Positions 1 to 11,400 of a stretch of 64,000 bases of DNA are shown piece after piece. Location of the stretch: NCBI RefSeq assembly GCF_010093535.1, contig NW_022985186.1, positions 714,254-778,253 on the forward strand, given 5' to 3'. Numbering within the stretch: position 1 is the stretch's first letter; each line of letters opens with the position of its first letter. Both the position numbers and the translations under genes were made by a program. Under the pieces are notes generated by a model, which searched no databases, was not told the DNA's origin, and was given only the letters and a program-made list of their open reading frames with translations. The DNA comes from Lindgomyces ingoldianus. Taxonomy: Eukaryota > Ascomycota > Dothideomycetes > Pleosporales > Lindgomycetaceae.

Positions 1-789
1 CCCCCCTCTGTAGACTGATAGTCCCTATTAGTAGTAATTATAGTACAAAGTATCGCTGTTATGTCCTCTGCCTTCTTCAACCGAACTAGTCTGATTCAGC
101 TAGGTGTCCTTGCCAAGTATTCCTTCGCACTGCCAGCGGTGTCCTCCAAACCAAACGCCATGCGTGCGCGCCTGCTCTGATAGTGATCTGTAGATGTCCA
201 GCCTGTCACTAATTAAAACTTGCCATTTGTTCCTAGCTATCTGTACAGTTATTAATCTTAGGCGTGCGTTTAGTAAGGTAGCATTAGGTATTGTTAGGGG
301 TGCCTTAAAGGTCCCTTGCTATAGGGTAGCAGTGGTGATTTAAGGCATTATTAGGGGTGATTTAGTAGTCGATCGAGGTCTATTGGGACATGTTGCTATG
401 CATCGACTCTGAATCGGGTGGGGTATGGCTTGGCTAGAGCGTATTTGACTCTAGGGTCAGGGGTTAGTAGTTAAAAGTTAGGCATTAGCGGTTGTCTCTA
501 ATCCTAATAGGTTATTAGTAGTCTCTAAGTTTCTACCTTAGCGCATTTTTTGCAACTTTTCTGAAGGCAATCCTAATTGCATGGGGATAGAAAGTTCTAA
601 ACCTAAAGGCTTTAGTTAACTAGAGGTTGATGGGATCTAGTCTATAGACTAAGTAATTTAATGTAACAGTGTGGAGGATTGCAACCTAAACTAAATCAGA
701 CGCGTCTTAGGCTTAGACGTAGTTAAACAGACAATTAATGCAATATTGTAACAAGGCTGTTACTAGCAAAAGCAAGTTTTCTAATATAA
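1..789 (-). mobile_element. Internal piece of a short LTR retroelement (left part outside window)
   Basis: The stretch between the window start and the LTR at 790-1069. Its first bases (C-run, then tctgtagactgatag) recur at 27757-27800 directly beside the LTR remnant there. On the minus strand the C-run reads as a G-rich polypurine tract, so the element points left and its 3' LTR should lie just outside the window. Next to 790 the minus strand reads tatattagaaaacttgc, which could be a RIP-altered initiator-Met tRNA primer site (TATCAGAG). No intact coding region is seen, and its small size suggests a non-autonomous or deleted copy. The orientation and primer site are inference. Confidence 0.45.
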
Positions 790-1069
790 TGTAACAGCGC
801 AGGCAAGACAATGGGTCTGAATGCGGTATAAATCTACTCAGAGGCATATGGGAGTGCGTGGGGACTTAGAGACCTGGGAATACTAATGACACCTATAGGC
901 CTTGTACGTAGGATATTAGAAAACTACCGAGCTAGCTACGGGGCAAGGTGCGACTAAATACATGAAGGAATAGGGGTACAGCAGGGGTCGGGGCCAGGTC
1001 GGGGTCGGGGCCGATACGGGGGCCTTCCGGAGGTTCCGGGCGACCTGAGATGGAACGAGAATCGTTACA
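790..1069 (-). mobile_element. LTR, TGTAAC...GTTACA family, copy 1
   Basis: A 280 bp unit starting TGTAAC and ending GTTACA, closely matching 15726-16032 and in part 27551-27754. Shared landmarks are gcaggcaagacaatggg near the start, aaaactaccgagctagctacgg in the middle and a GGGTCGGGG-type tract. The right end abuts the foldback element at 1070, so a target-site duplication cannot be checked. Confidence 0.7.
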
Positions 1070-2292
1070 CACAACAGGTAAGTTGCTTACACACCTATGT
1101 TGCTTACTTTTACTAAGACTACACTAAACTACTTTTTTTATATTAATATATTTCTAATAACGCTACTTAAATATGTTAAAAGAATCTTAATATACCTTAC
1201 ACTTTAAGCTTTTAAATAAAATATAATACTTTTTAAGTAATATACTACAGCTATGTATAAAGTCTTTTAAAAGATAATAAATAACTAACATATGTAAGGC
1301 CGGGATAGCGCTTACGTGTAAGGCCGAGATGGTGCTTACGTGCGACGGGTATATATACTATTCTGTACGCAATAATTAACGTTGGTTGATTATTCGCACC
1401 TTTTTGGTTGTATTGGCGTAGTGGTACAGAGCTCCGTTCTTACAACATACTAGACTACTTTTATAAGCTTATTCTATAGCTAACTTATAATAGCTAAATA
1501 ATAATAAAAAATAAGTAATTATTAAGCATATACTTAAGCTATATATATAAGAATTTTTTTCTTAGCTTACAGCTATTGCTAATATAGCTAATTCTTTACA
1601 TTCTAAGTATAATCTAGGCTATGTTAGTATAAACTAGCTTAGTATGTTTATATAGTATTACCTAAAGCTTAAAGTAAAGTTTAAGTATAACTATAACTAT
1701 AAAACAGCTTTTTATAAATTTTTTAAATTAATTTAAAGCTAAGTATAGCATTTAAGATAATAATATATATAACTTTAATAAAATAAGCTTTATAGTAAGC
1801 TAGATATTTACTAACTATACTTATACTTAAAACGTTACTTTAAGCTTTAAATAACACTTTATAAAAATACTAGGCTAGTTTATGCTAATATAGCCTAGAT
1901 TATACTTAGCGTGTAAAGAATTAGCTATATTAGCTATAGCTACTAGCTAAAAAGAAAATTCTTATATATATAGCTTAAGTATATGCTTAATAATTACTTA
2001 CTTTTTATTATTATTTAACTTTAATAAGTTAGCTATAACATTAGCTTATAAAAGTTATTTAGTATATTAGTTATTTATTATTTTTTAAAAAACTTTATAC
2101 ATAGCTATAGCATATTACTTTAAAAGTGTTATATTTTATTTAAAAGCCTAAAGTATAAAATATATCTAATTTTTTTTAGTATATCTAAGTAGTTTTGTTA
2201 GAAATGCATTAGTATAGAAAGAGTAATTTAGTAAAGTCTTAGTAAAAGTAAGCAACTTAGGTGTGTAAGCAACTTGCCTGTGGTGTACGTTA
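1070..2292. mobile_element. Foldback (long inverted repeat) element, copy 1
   Basis: The left end (acaggtaagttgcttacaca..., 1074 on) and right end (...taagcaacttgcctgt, 2266-2282) are inverted repeats of about 50 bp or more. Inner arms also pair: 1500-1570 is the inverse of 1960-2030. It belongs to the same family as the elements at 53838-55640 and 54241-55344. It is very AT-rich with no coding region. An unrelated G+C-richer insert (1297-1350, gtaaggccgrgatrgygcttacgtg repeated twice) breaks the symmetry of the left arm. The left terminus is shortened against the LTR. Confidence 0.7.
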
Positions 2293-2337
2293 ATTGTTAT
2301 TAGTAATATTTATCAGCGATATATTTATCGTTGCCCA
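2293..2337. mobile_element. hAT terminal fragment
   Basis: The sequence atatttatcagcgatatatttatcgttgcccagtc matches the right end of the hAT element at 24280-24323 (atatttatcggcgataaatttatcgttgcccagtc). Only about 45 bp remain. The foldback element to its left probably cut the copy. Confidence 0.55.
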
Positions 2338-2562
2338 GTCAGCCAGCAGGGTGTAGGGAGGGCATGGACTAAATCCGCCAAGGCATTTTTTATCGAGATC
2401 CAGTCAGCCAGACGCTATGACTATCGATCAGGCTTACGATGCGAAGCACAGGCCAAGGGGTCTAGATCGACATCCGTAATTGCAAGAGTCACTAGTGCAA
2501 TGTCCATGCTCCAGGTGGCGGCCGTTGTGGTGACCCCGCTTCCTGCACCCTGGTATGTACTG

Positions 2563-3530
2563 TACAAGGGGGTGACCTGTTGGTATGCCTAGTTCCACGC
2601 TACCGTCTTGGCATTTTCAATGAGCTGAAGAATTCTCAATTCTGTCGATGTTTCCATTTCACATATCCTCCATTAGCCGCAATAACTACCAGGCACCGTT
2701 TTCTCATGCTATGTACATATGTACATACTCCGGGAAGTCTGAGGGATCAAGCTTGGGGCCCACTCCTGCGCATATTGCCTAACCTCCTCTATGGTCTTCA
2801 GGAACCTCTTTCCGCTGCGGTGCTTCAGTATCCATTATACGTTCTCAATAGGGTTCAAATCTAGCGAGTTGACATGCCATCCCATTCGAAGAACGTCTTC
2901 CTGTTCATGCAGGGCAACTGTATCCTTTGATATACAAGCAGAGGCCCAATCCTCCATCAAAATTGGTACTTGAAGAGTAGCGCTACGACTCCTCCCAAAG
3001 TCATATATCGCAGATACAATACGATGGCGATACACTCCTCCATGTAGAGCACTCCATTCCTTTTCAAACACAACAAGCGATACCTTGCCGTAGGTAGTTA
3101 TACAGCACCCTGCCATATACGCCGAATAGCCCCGAAACTTGGGTCCACAGCAGGCCAGCAAGTACTTCTCCTCGGCTTGACGAGTATTGTACACTTGACC
3201 GAATGATCCATATGCGATTAAACACTCATCTGTCTATATGACTAGTGCCCATCCAAGTCGATCCCTCATCTGTTTCTGTCAGAAACGGGTTCTCGGTCCC
3301 CACAAGGCCCTAGCACTGCTCTTTTTCGAATGTCACAGTCAGGGTACCCTGCAACACTACATGGCCTCTAATGGTCCCATATGATGTCTAAACTGAGGTT
3401 CAAGGCATTCACTAGTTCTACTTCCCGCAACGGTACGTCCGCTAAAGTAATCGACCTCTGACCTAATCTAGGATGCAAAATATTATCTTTATTCGGTGGT
3501 ATCCGTAACATGAATCGGCCTGACTATAGT
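2563..3530 (-). mobile_element. Tc1/mariner relic with degenerate DDE transposase
   Basis: A terminal TA-CAAGGGGGTGACC at 2563 resembles the ends of the Tc1 elements at 5246 and 16670. The minus strand encodes transposase pieces: the catalytic-region motif SLDLNPIENV (end at about 2838), a downstream RFLKTIEEVRQYA piece, and the C-terminal AANGGYVKWKH near 2660. Upstream pieces are in other frames and contain stops, so the gene is dead. The N-terminal DNA-binding part and the right terminal repeat are missing. The relic stops within about 20 bp of the dehydrogenase stop codon. Confidence 0.7.
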
Positions 3531-3545
3531 CTAGCCCAGTTCAGG

Positions 3546-4564
3546 TTAAAGAACGGTGGCTTCATGGCCTTGGACTGTTGTACTTGCTTTTACGTCTGGT
3601 ACGTCATAATCGGTGCTCGTGATGACACTCTCCCACTCATTGCACAACTCCAAATACTTGACGTACTTGTTGCGGAGCGTTGCCAGAGCATCCTTCCCAA
3701 TGGGTAAACGCAACGGCTGGGTTTTTCCTGCAGCTACGCCTTCTTCCTTGACAATATCAATCATGATATTGACGGCCTTCTCAGGATCCCCTGGCTGATT
3801 CGAGTCTGCTTGTCCAAGGAAGTTGTAAATCATTTCATTCAGATCTTTGTAAGCATCGACAGTTCGTGGGACTGCTTTGAAGTTGTTGGTATCGAGGAGT
3901 TTCGTACGGAAATGGCCGAGCTGGAACAAATGCGACCTGACGCCAAAACCTTCCGTTTCAAGCTTGATTGATTCGGCAACACCTATTGTCAAGTCAGTAG
4001 ACATGTCATGTTCTAGAGATATAGATAGCCTACCCTCAAGAGCGAATTTGCTTGCGCAGTAGGCCGCGCCACCAACCTCTCCTGCAATGCCACCAAGAGA
4101 ACCTACGTAAACGATGACGCCGGACTTCTTAGCCCGAAAATGTGGCAAGAGAGCGCGGGTGGTGTTGATGGAACCAAAGAGATTTGTATTAAACTGGGCG
4201 ATGAATCGTTCCTGGCTGTATTAAAATTTAGTGTTAGCAGAAGAAGCACAAGGCCAGATCCAAGTGCGTGTCCTTACGTGACTTCTTCGGCTATACCGGC
4301 CTCGATATATCCGGCACTATTTACAACGACATCTATCCCGCCATAGAGAGCTATAGCTTCTTCCACTTTCGCATTGATGTCAGCCTGGGAGGCTGTGACG
4401 TCAAGCGAGAGAACGGCCGCTCCAGCGTCCTTAAGTGGAGCTAATCGTGCAACATCACCACGAGCAGTGGCAATAGCACGATCGCCCCGTGCGAGTATAC
4501 GTCTCACGAAGACCTCTCCAAACCCAGAGGAGCACCCAGTTACCAACCAGGTAAGTTGAGTCAT
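3546..4564 (-). CDS. Short-chain dehydrogenase/reductase (SDR)
   Basis: Three exons on the minus strand: 4564-4278, 4215-4034 and 3982-3546, giving 906 nt and 301 residues. Both introns (62 and 51 bp) have GTAAGG/GTAGGC donors and TACAG/AATAG acceptors. Residues 9-16 are TGCSSGFG, the NAD(P)-binding glycine motif. Ser135 (VGSLGG) and Tyr148/Lys152 (YCASK) form the catalytic triad, and NSAG stands for the usual NNAG. These are classical-SDR features, predicting a soluble NAD(P)-dependent oxidoreductase; the substrate is unknown. ATG at 4564 was chosen because the longer frame starts at a TTG. Length is normal and no RIP stops are present despite flanking transposons. It may be a tailoring enzyme linked with the P450 genes further right (inference). 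Confidence 0.88.
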
Positions 4565-5245
4565 TGTAATAGGTATCAAATTAGATGCTGCTGTTCGACC
4601 ACGGTTGAGGGCTGAACAGTTTAATTTTTCAAGCGAAGGAATTGTGGACGCTGCAAATTATGGGAATTGTCTCGTATTAATGCAATCGGCAAGGGCATGA
4701 ATTGGCAAGGCTCCACCGCAGGGGAAAATTCCGTACTAGAGAGTCAAGAAACAAATAGAGATGGGAGAGAGCTGACTTAACGAGTACTCCCGCACACCAA
4801 CTGCAACTTATAGCCGCCTTCCCCTGTCCACACCATATCTCGCAGGGGTAGGGAGATTATTGAGTAATAACATGTTTGGGAGGCGCAGGAGCTAGGCTAG
4901 GTTGAGTCGGCGAAGCTCAAACGGGCCAAACGACTGGGTTTTGAGCTGAACGTGATCTCTCTCAGCCAGTTTTGCCGCGCGAGAGATTGTCTCTCCCTAG
5001 CTCCGCTATGAACTATCAAGATAACTAAATAACCGTGTTAAATCGGTGCGACAGTTTCGAGAGGTGCTGGCGAGGGCGGTGTTGCGTGGTGTTGCAAACA
5101 GAGATTTCTCCTCGGTGCGCAAAAGCCGAGCTGCTCGAGCGCATGGACCACCATCTTCTTCACCTTGTCCACTATCTGCAGTCCTGCAACGCATCCTGCA
5201 GCCTGGGTTGAGTCAATGCGGTAGAACGGCACGGAGCCTTGCTAC
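4565..5245. other. Intergenic, upstream of the SDR gene
   Basis: Normal base composition, and it should contain the SDR promoter (minus strand). No clear TATA box was found. The segment 4880-5030 (agctcaaacgggcc, ttttgagctgaacg, gccgcgcgagagattg) has short inverted words of unclear meaning. Overlapping reading frames at 5006-5240 lack any recognisable protein pattern and are treated as chance. Confidence 0.5.
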
Positions 5246-5346
5246 TACAAGGGGGGCTCATGTACGGGTTGCCCCCTCCCCCCCTGTCGACGCCACTTGG
5301 GGGCCAAATTTGACGCTGAATCTCACAATCCTTCTCCCTGATCTTG

Positions 5347-5518
5347 TCACGGTTATGTTACAGCTATCCAACCCCTGAGTACCCTAGGCTTGGCACGGGG
5401 TATATAGGCTCCTCGGCCTCCGTACCTCTGCCTCCGACCCTAAGGTTTACTCTCGTTACCCCCCCTATCCTGCATTCCCTCTCTGTGACCTGTGTTTCCT
5501 GCTCGATACCTCTCACAG
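5347..5518 (+). repeat. 172 bp repeat with TATA-like core, copy A
   Basis: tcacggttatgttacagc... through ggggtatataggctcc... to ...ctctcacag. It is nearly identical, and equally long, to the inverse of 43648-43819, while flanks differ. It lies between the left terminal repeat and the transposase of Tc1 element 1, so it may be that element's promoter region or a small independent insertion. It is not RIP-mutated although the adjacent transposase is. Confidence 0.7.
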
Positions 5519-7086
5519 ATCTCCTCCTCCTCATTAACATACCTACTTTACAAAGTCTACAATGCTCTCCCTCCACTGTGTACAGCTAAATTAAACCTAA
5601 GCGCGCGATTGCGTAGCTACACCTGCCTCCTCTACTAGCAATTAACTATCCTATTACTAGCGTGTTAAAATCCTTACGCTGCGTAACTTTACAGGGTAGA
5701 GATATACCTGTATTAGCACCTCTTTATAGATACCTTAATTAACTGTATAATATATAATTAATTACCCTAAAACGCCTTAAAAGCTGCAAAGTAGAGCTTC
5801 TATTCTTAATACTTTAAAGTAACAGCGCTTAATACAACATGCAACAATTAATAGATATTATAAAAAACTCCCCCTTACTAAGATAGCTACTTTTAAGGGT
5901 ATAGAGGCTTGTAAGTGTACACTTTTTACTGCATTTAAGAAGAAAAGATACTTTTACTATGTAGCTACTAAAAAGCCTCTTTTTACAGAGAATTACTACT
6001 AGAATTAATTACAGTAGGTCTATACATATAAAGATTAGACTAATTAGCAGTAGGCATGTGTAATATAGATAGATAAGTGCTTAATTGCCTGTAGAAGCTT
6101 TAAAAAGGTGTACATAACTTGCTAGGTAGAGGAGAAGTATCTACTAAGCTATTGTGTACCTAAATTTTAAGGTTATTCTGTGTGCATAATATAGGCCTGT
6201 ATAACAAGCTACAGCAAAGGGCCTCTTGTAGTAATAGAGAAGGATTAGAGTAACATCTACAGTAAACTCTACTGTAGGGAGATTATACCTATAATTTATA
6301 AGTTTAAAGAAGTCTATAAATTAGTAGCTATAGTGCCTATTTTAATAGAGGATAAAGCCTTATTTTATACAGCAAAGAGGACTTAAGCTTTACATAATAA
6401 GCTTAGGATCCTCTGTATAGTATAGCTAGCTAATTTACCTAATTTAAACCTAATTAAGAATGTGTAGAGGGTCTTAAAGTATTACGTTAGCAGAAGGTTT
6501 CTGTTACAGCCAACGAACCGACTGTAAAAATCCAATCAGCTGTTCCTCACAGCCTAAGCGACATCGGGTGGAGAACATTTGACTCCGTACTAGACGGATC
6601 ACGTGACAGGACAGATGAGGAATGGCTCCGGCTTTTAGACAAAAGCCTAGCGGAATGTGTCATCTAATGAAGCCACGAGCATTGCAGGCTTGCAGGCTAT
6701 GCAGGCTATGCAGGCAACAAACATACAAACATGCACAACATGCACTGCATGCAAACCCCATGTATATAGTTTCGATCACGACCATAGTTAGAAGGCTGTG
6801 ATTACCATTAAGTCTTTACATACATAATAGACTAAGAGATGTTAACACCTTTCTAAAGAGGACAACACCGCCTTGTATATCTTGCACTATATATACCTCC
6901 ATTCCTATCCATTTGGATCGGTTTGCCAGCTCCCCATACAGCCGCTGGGCCAAACCACAACCTGCCTTCTTCCTCCCCTCATTACCTATACTCTGCCGGA
7001 CGGACTGTACACCCGATCTAGCTAAGTCCTTCCCTTCCTCCCCCTAACAATAACATAGGCCGTAGTGCTCCTGAAAATACCATTTC

Positions 7087-7695
7087 TGTTACAATCCTTA
7101 CTCTGATAAAATGGTATTTTCAGGAGTACGACAGCCTATGGGGTGTTTAGCGAAAAAGGGGGGAATAGAACTTAGCTAGATCAGGTGTACAGTCTGTTAA
7201 GCAGAGTGTGGGGTAGGCGTGATAAAGAAGGCAGGTTGTAGTTTAACCTAGCAGCTGTATAAAAAGCTAGCAAACCTAATCTGTAAGGATAGGAATAGAG
7301 GTATATATAGTGCAAGATATACAAGGCAGCAATGTCCTTTTTATAAAAGTTTTAATGCCTCTTAGTCTATTAAGTAAGTAAAGACTAAATAGTAATTACA
7401 ACCTTCTAACTATAGTTGTGATTAAGACTATATACATAGGTTTTGCATGTTTTGCATGCTTGCATGTTTACATGCTTACCTAGCCTGCATAACCTGCAAG
7501 CCTGCAAGCCTGCAAGCCTGCATGTCCTATTAGATAATGCATTTAGCAAGGCTTTTCTTTAAAAGCTAGAGCTATTTCTTATCTATCCTATCACGTAATT
7601 CGCTTAGCGCAGGGCTAAGCGTCTTCTATCTAACATTGTTTAGGCTGTGTGGGACAGCTAGTTAGGTTATTATAGTCTAACTGTTAGCTGTAACA
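7087..7695 (-). repeat. 3' LTR of the Gypsy element
   Basis: 609 bp, TGTTAC...GTAACA, pairing with 13629-14237. Its inner (right) third is C-to-T/G-to-A mutated relative to its partner, while its outer (left) edge keeps the less mutated sequence. Confidence 0.92.
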
Positions 7696-8011
7696 CGCAG
7701 GCTTCCCTTCTAGTTAGCGTCTTTACTGTTACATTTTTCTTGTTATAAGCGTTAGATTTTTTTTTTAGCTAGTATATTTCCTTCCTTAAAGGCTAGTCCT
7801 ATGTTAAACCTTTTTAACTATGCCTTGCTAGGCTTCTTGTTCTTCTGCTGTTGTCTGTTGCCTTTATACTGTTACTTGCCTTAATCCTCTTTATTATACA
7901 AAGATGCGTCCTTATAGTGCTTATTATTTAAGCAGGTCCTCTTACGTAATGTCTTTGTTATTAGACAAGTATGTAAAGTGTGTGTAAAAAAGTAGTTATT
8001 ATAACACTTTT

Positions 8012-8482
8012 ATGTCTAACACAGCCTAAGATTGTCTAGAACAGGAGCGCAAAAAGCTGTTAGCAGAGTTAGAGGTAATTTAAAAAGATAAAATGCGCAA
8101 AAAGAAAAAAAAGGTAAAGATAAAAAAAAAGTTTTTAAAAAAGCAGAAAAATTTACTTGCGCGTCTTTAGTCTTCTATTACTTATTAGAAGAGGGTGTAG
8201 CAATAATTAGATCTTTTAGTAGATTAAAAGGCAAAGTATCTAAAAAAAGACTTTTTATTACTAGATAAGCTTAAAGCGCTTAAAGTAAAAGTAGCTAGTT
8301 TTCCTCCTTCTTAACTTATATTAAAGGGTTGCAGACTTCCTACATTGCAGCTAGCTAGTGCTGCTGTAGTTTTAACTAATAATAGTGTTTTCTAGTCTAA
8401 AGAGCTTTCTCTTAAATAGTTTTGCTTAGAAGGGACTCTAGGTATTTGTAAAGGGCCTAAGGAGCGTTTAACAGGCTTTTAA
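8012..8482 (+). pseudogene. Antisense accessory reading frame in the Gypsy element
   Basis: It lies between the integrase end and the 3' LTR, on the strand opposite to gag-pol. From ATG at 8012 to TAA at 8480 one frame of 157 codons can be followed. It is broken only by TAG and TAA, never TGA, as expected if CAG, CAA and TGG codons were hit by RIP. The surviving product is charged and leucine-rich (LEQERKKLLAELEVI, KMRKKKKKVKIKKKFLKK), suggesting a coiled coil, followed by LLLDKLKALKVKVASFPPS. No known family was recognised. It is dead as it stands. It could be a captured or accessory gene, or a chance frame. Confidence 0.45.
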
Positions 8483-11400
8483 TAAGTTTTTAAGTATTTT
8501 TACTAGTAAGCTATTCTTTCTATTTTACTAAGTACTTATTTTCTTTATAGTCTAAGATTTTTTCTACTTTATATTTTTTTTCTTCTTCTTTCTATCTAGT
8601 AGTTATAAGTAGAATAGTCTTAAGTATAAGTTTAAGCTTAGAAACATAGAACTAAGGATGTATTTGCATTTTTTTTAGTAGTTTAAGTTTACAAATGCTA
8701 GAGCATGTTTATATAACTCTGTATAGTCTTATACGCTTTTTAGCTAGCTTTCTAGAGAGTCTTAGTGTTTTAAAATTCTTTATGTCTAAATACACATAAT
8801 TATTAAAGTGTATTTCTAGTGCTAGTTCTTTTTGTTAGTTTACTACTTTTTTTTATAGCTTTCTAAGCTAACTGCGCTTCTCTAGTAAGTTTCTAATACA
8901 GTTCTAAAAGTCTAGTTGCGCAGTTTATAGCTTTTAAAAAGTTAGTTAGTTATAAGCTATAAAGTTTATATTATAAAGAGTATCTAAAATTAGCTTTATA
9001 TAGGGTTTCTTTAGTTATAGCTAATTCTATAGTATTAATAGCAAATTATGCTATTAGTAGCTATTCTGCCTAGTCTGTTTGTTTATACAACATGTACTTG
9101 CGTAGATACTTTTTTACTTCTATGTTTACTTTTTCTGTTTGTCTGTCTATTTATAAGTAGTAGGCAGTAAAAAGCTTATAGTTAATTTTAAAATGTTTAA
9201 CTACAGCTGCCTAGAATTTACTAGTAAATAATTTATTATAGTTAAAGATAATAATCTTAGGGTAGCTATAAGTAGCTAAGACATTCTTTTCTAGTTTAAA
9301 CATAAATTCTTTAGCTGTAACGCTCTTTTTTAATAGCTATAAATAAATAAATTTAGTTGTTTTATTAATAACTTATGTAATTATATTATAAAGTCTTTCT
9401 GTACTAGGTTCTTATAATAGCAGCAGTTTAGTAATAAAATCTATAGTTATTATAGTCTATAGTTAACCTAGCGCTGTAATTAGTTAGAGTAGTCTATAAA
9501 GTTTATAGTGTTAGAGATTATTCTTATTACAGATGTTACATTCTTGTAAGACTTTAGTGCATAGGTGTTTTAATTAGAGCACCTCTTAAAGTATAGCACT
9601 TTTAATTTTCTTCTGTAGTAATCTAATTCCTAGGTGTCTAAACATAGAGGCTTTATAATATTCTTTTATTAAGTTCTTTTATCCTTATTTAACTATTGTA
9701 AGAGAACATAGTAGTTTTACTTAGTTTAGTCCTCTATAGACTAGTCTTTCTAGAGTTTCTTTAAAGATTGCAAATTCTTTAGAATTTTCTTTATTCTTTT
9801 TAAAGTAATTAGCGCGTCTGCTTAGAGTGTTTACCTGCTAGTTACTGCTTCTAGCTACATGTTTAATAATAAAATTAAATTAAGCAAGTTCTATAGCTTA
9901 TTATACATGCATTAGTAAAAGTTTTTTAGTAGTAAGAAAAGTAACAAGGTTTATATAGTTAGTAAAAATTATAAATTATTAACTAAAGCTTTAAAGCTTA
10001 ACTTCTTAATTTCTGTATACATTAACTATAGCTTTTAGTTCTTTGTTAGGGATAGTATATTTTTACTCTAATAGTGCAAATTTTGCTAAGTAGTAAGCTA
10101 CTAGATGCTATTAACTGTTTTCTTATTTTTAAAAAAGTGCTGCTTCTTCTGCTTTTAGAGAAGCATTAGTGTGTACTTTTGTTTCTAGCGTAGGGTTATA
10201 CATTCTAAGAACAGAGTAGCTTGTTATTATCTATTTTAGCTTTTAAAAGGCTTTTTCTATTTCTATTATTTATTAGAATTTCTAGGTTACTCTTTCTTTT
10301 AAGGTAGCATCTATAAGGGGAAGTGTAATTTTTAAGTGGTTTTTAATTATTCTTTGCACATAGCTAGTAAGGCCTAGAAATCCTTTAATTTCTATTACTA
10401 TTATTAGTGTTAGCTAATTAAGTACTTTATTTACTTTAGCAGGATCTATCTTTATTTCTTCTTTATTAATAATAAATCTAAGGTAATCTATTTTTTATAT
10501 GTTAAATTTACATTTTTCTAATTATAGGTAAAGTCTGTACTTTTAGAGTTTATCTAGTACTATTTATACCTTATAATAATAATCTAGTTTGTCTTTTTTT
10601 ATGTATATTAGAATATTATCTAAGTATACTAAGACAAAGATGTCTAGATATAAGTTAAGTGCAGTGTTAATTACTCTCTAGAAGGTAGCAGAGGCGTTAG
10701 TAAGTCTAAATAGCATAATAAAAAGCTTATAAAAGGCCTATAGAGTTTTAAAAGCTGTTATCTGTTTATGTTCTTTCTTTATTCTTATCTTATTAAATCT
10801 GTTTTAGATGTTAAATTTAGTAAAGTGCTTAGTTCCTTTTAGCTAGTTTATAATGTTCTAGATAATAGAAAAAGGGAATTAATCTCTTATAGTGTTCTTA
10901 TTAAGAGTTCTGTAGTCTTAGTAGACTTTAACTTTTCTATTCTTTTTTTTTGCAAAGACTACTACTAATGCTATAAAGCTTTTGCTTTTTTAGATATAGC
11001 CTCTTACTAGCATATAGTCTACATATTTCTGTAGTGCTTCTTTCTAAGCTGCTATAAAAGGGCGTAACTTGTGTGTCTTTAGCTAAAGGTTAAGTTTAAA
11101 ATTAATTGCGTAATTCTAAGGTTAATGTAGAGGTAATTCTCTTAGATCTTTAAAGGTTATAAACATGTCCTTATATCCCTAGTATTCCTCTAGGAGTTCT
11201 TTGCTAGGTTTTTCTACAATTCTGTAGATTTCTACCTAGTCTAGGTCTCTTTCTTTTTTAAATTTTTTAAAAGAGACTTCTTTAAGTTCTTCTTTTATTA
11301 TGTAGACAGCGCGTGCCTTTAGTTCTTAGTAGGGGAATTTCTATAGTCTAGTTAGTTGTGCTGTTTGCGTGTGCTTAGCCTTAACTTCTATTATTATAGT

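Noticed and set aside
5006..5378. Reading frames next to the left end of Tc1 element 1
   Set aside because: They run across the element boundary and terminal repeat, differ between strands, and have no recognisable protein content.
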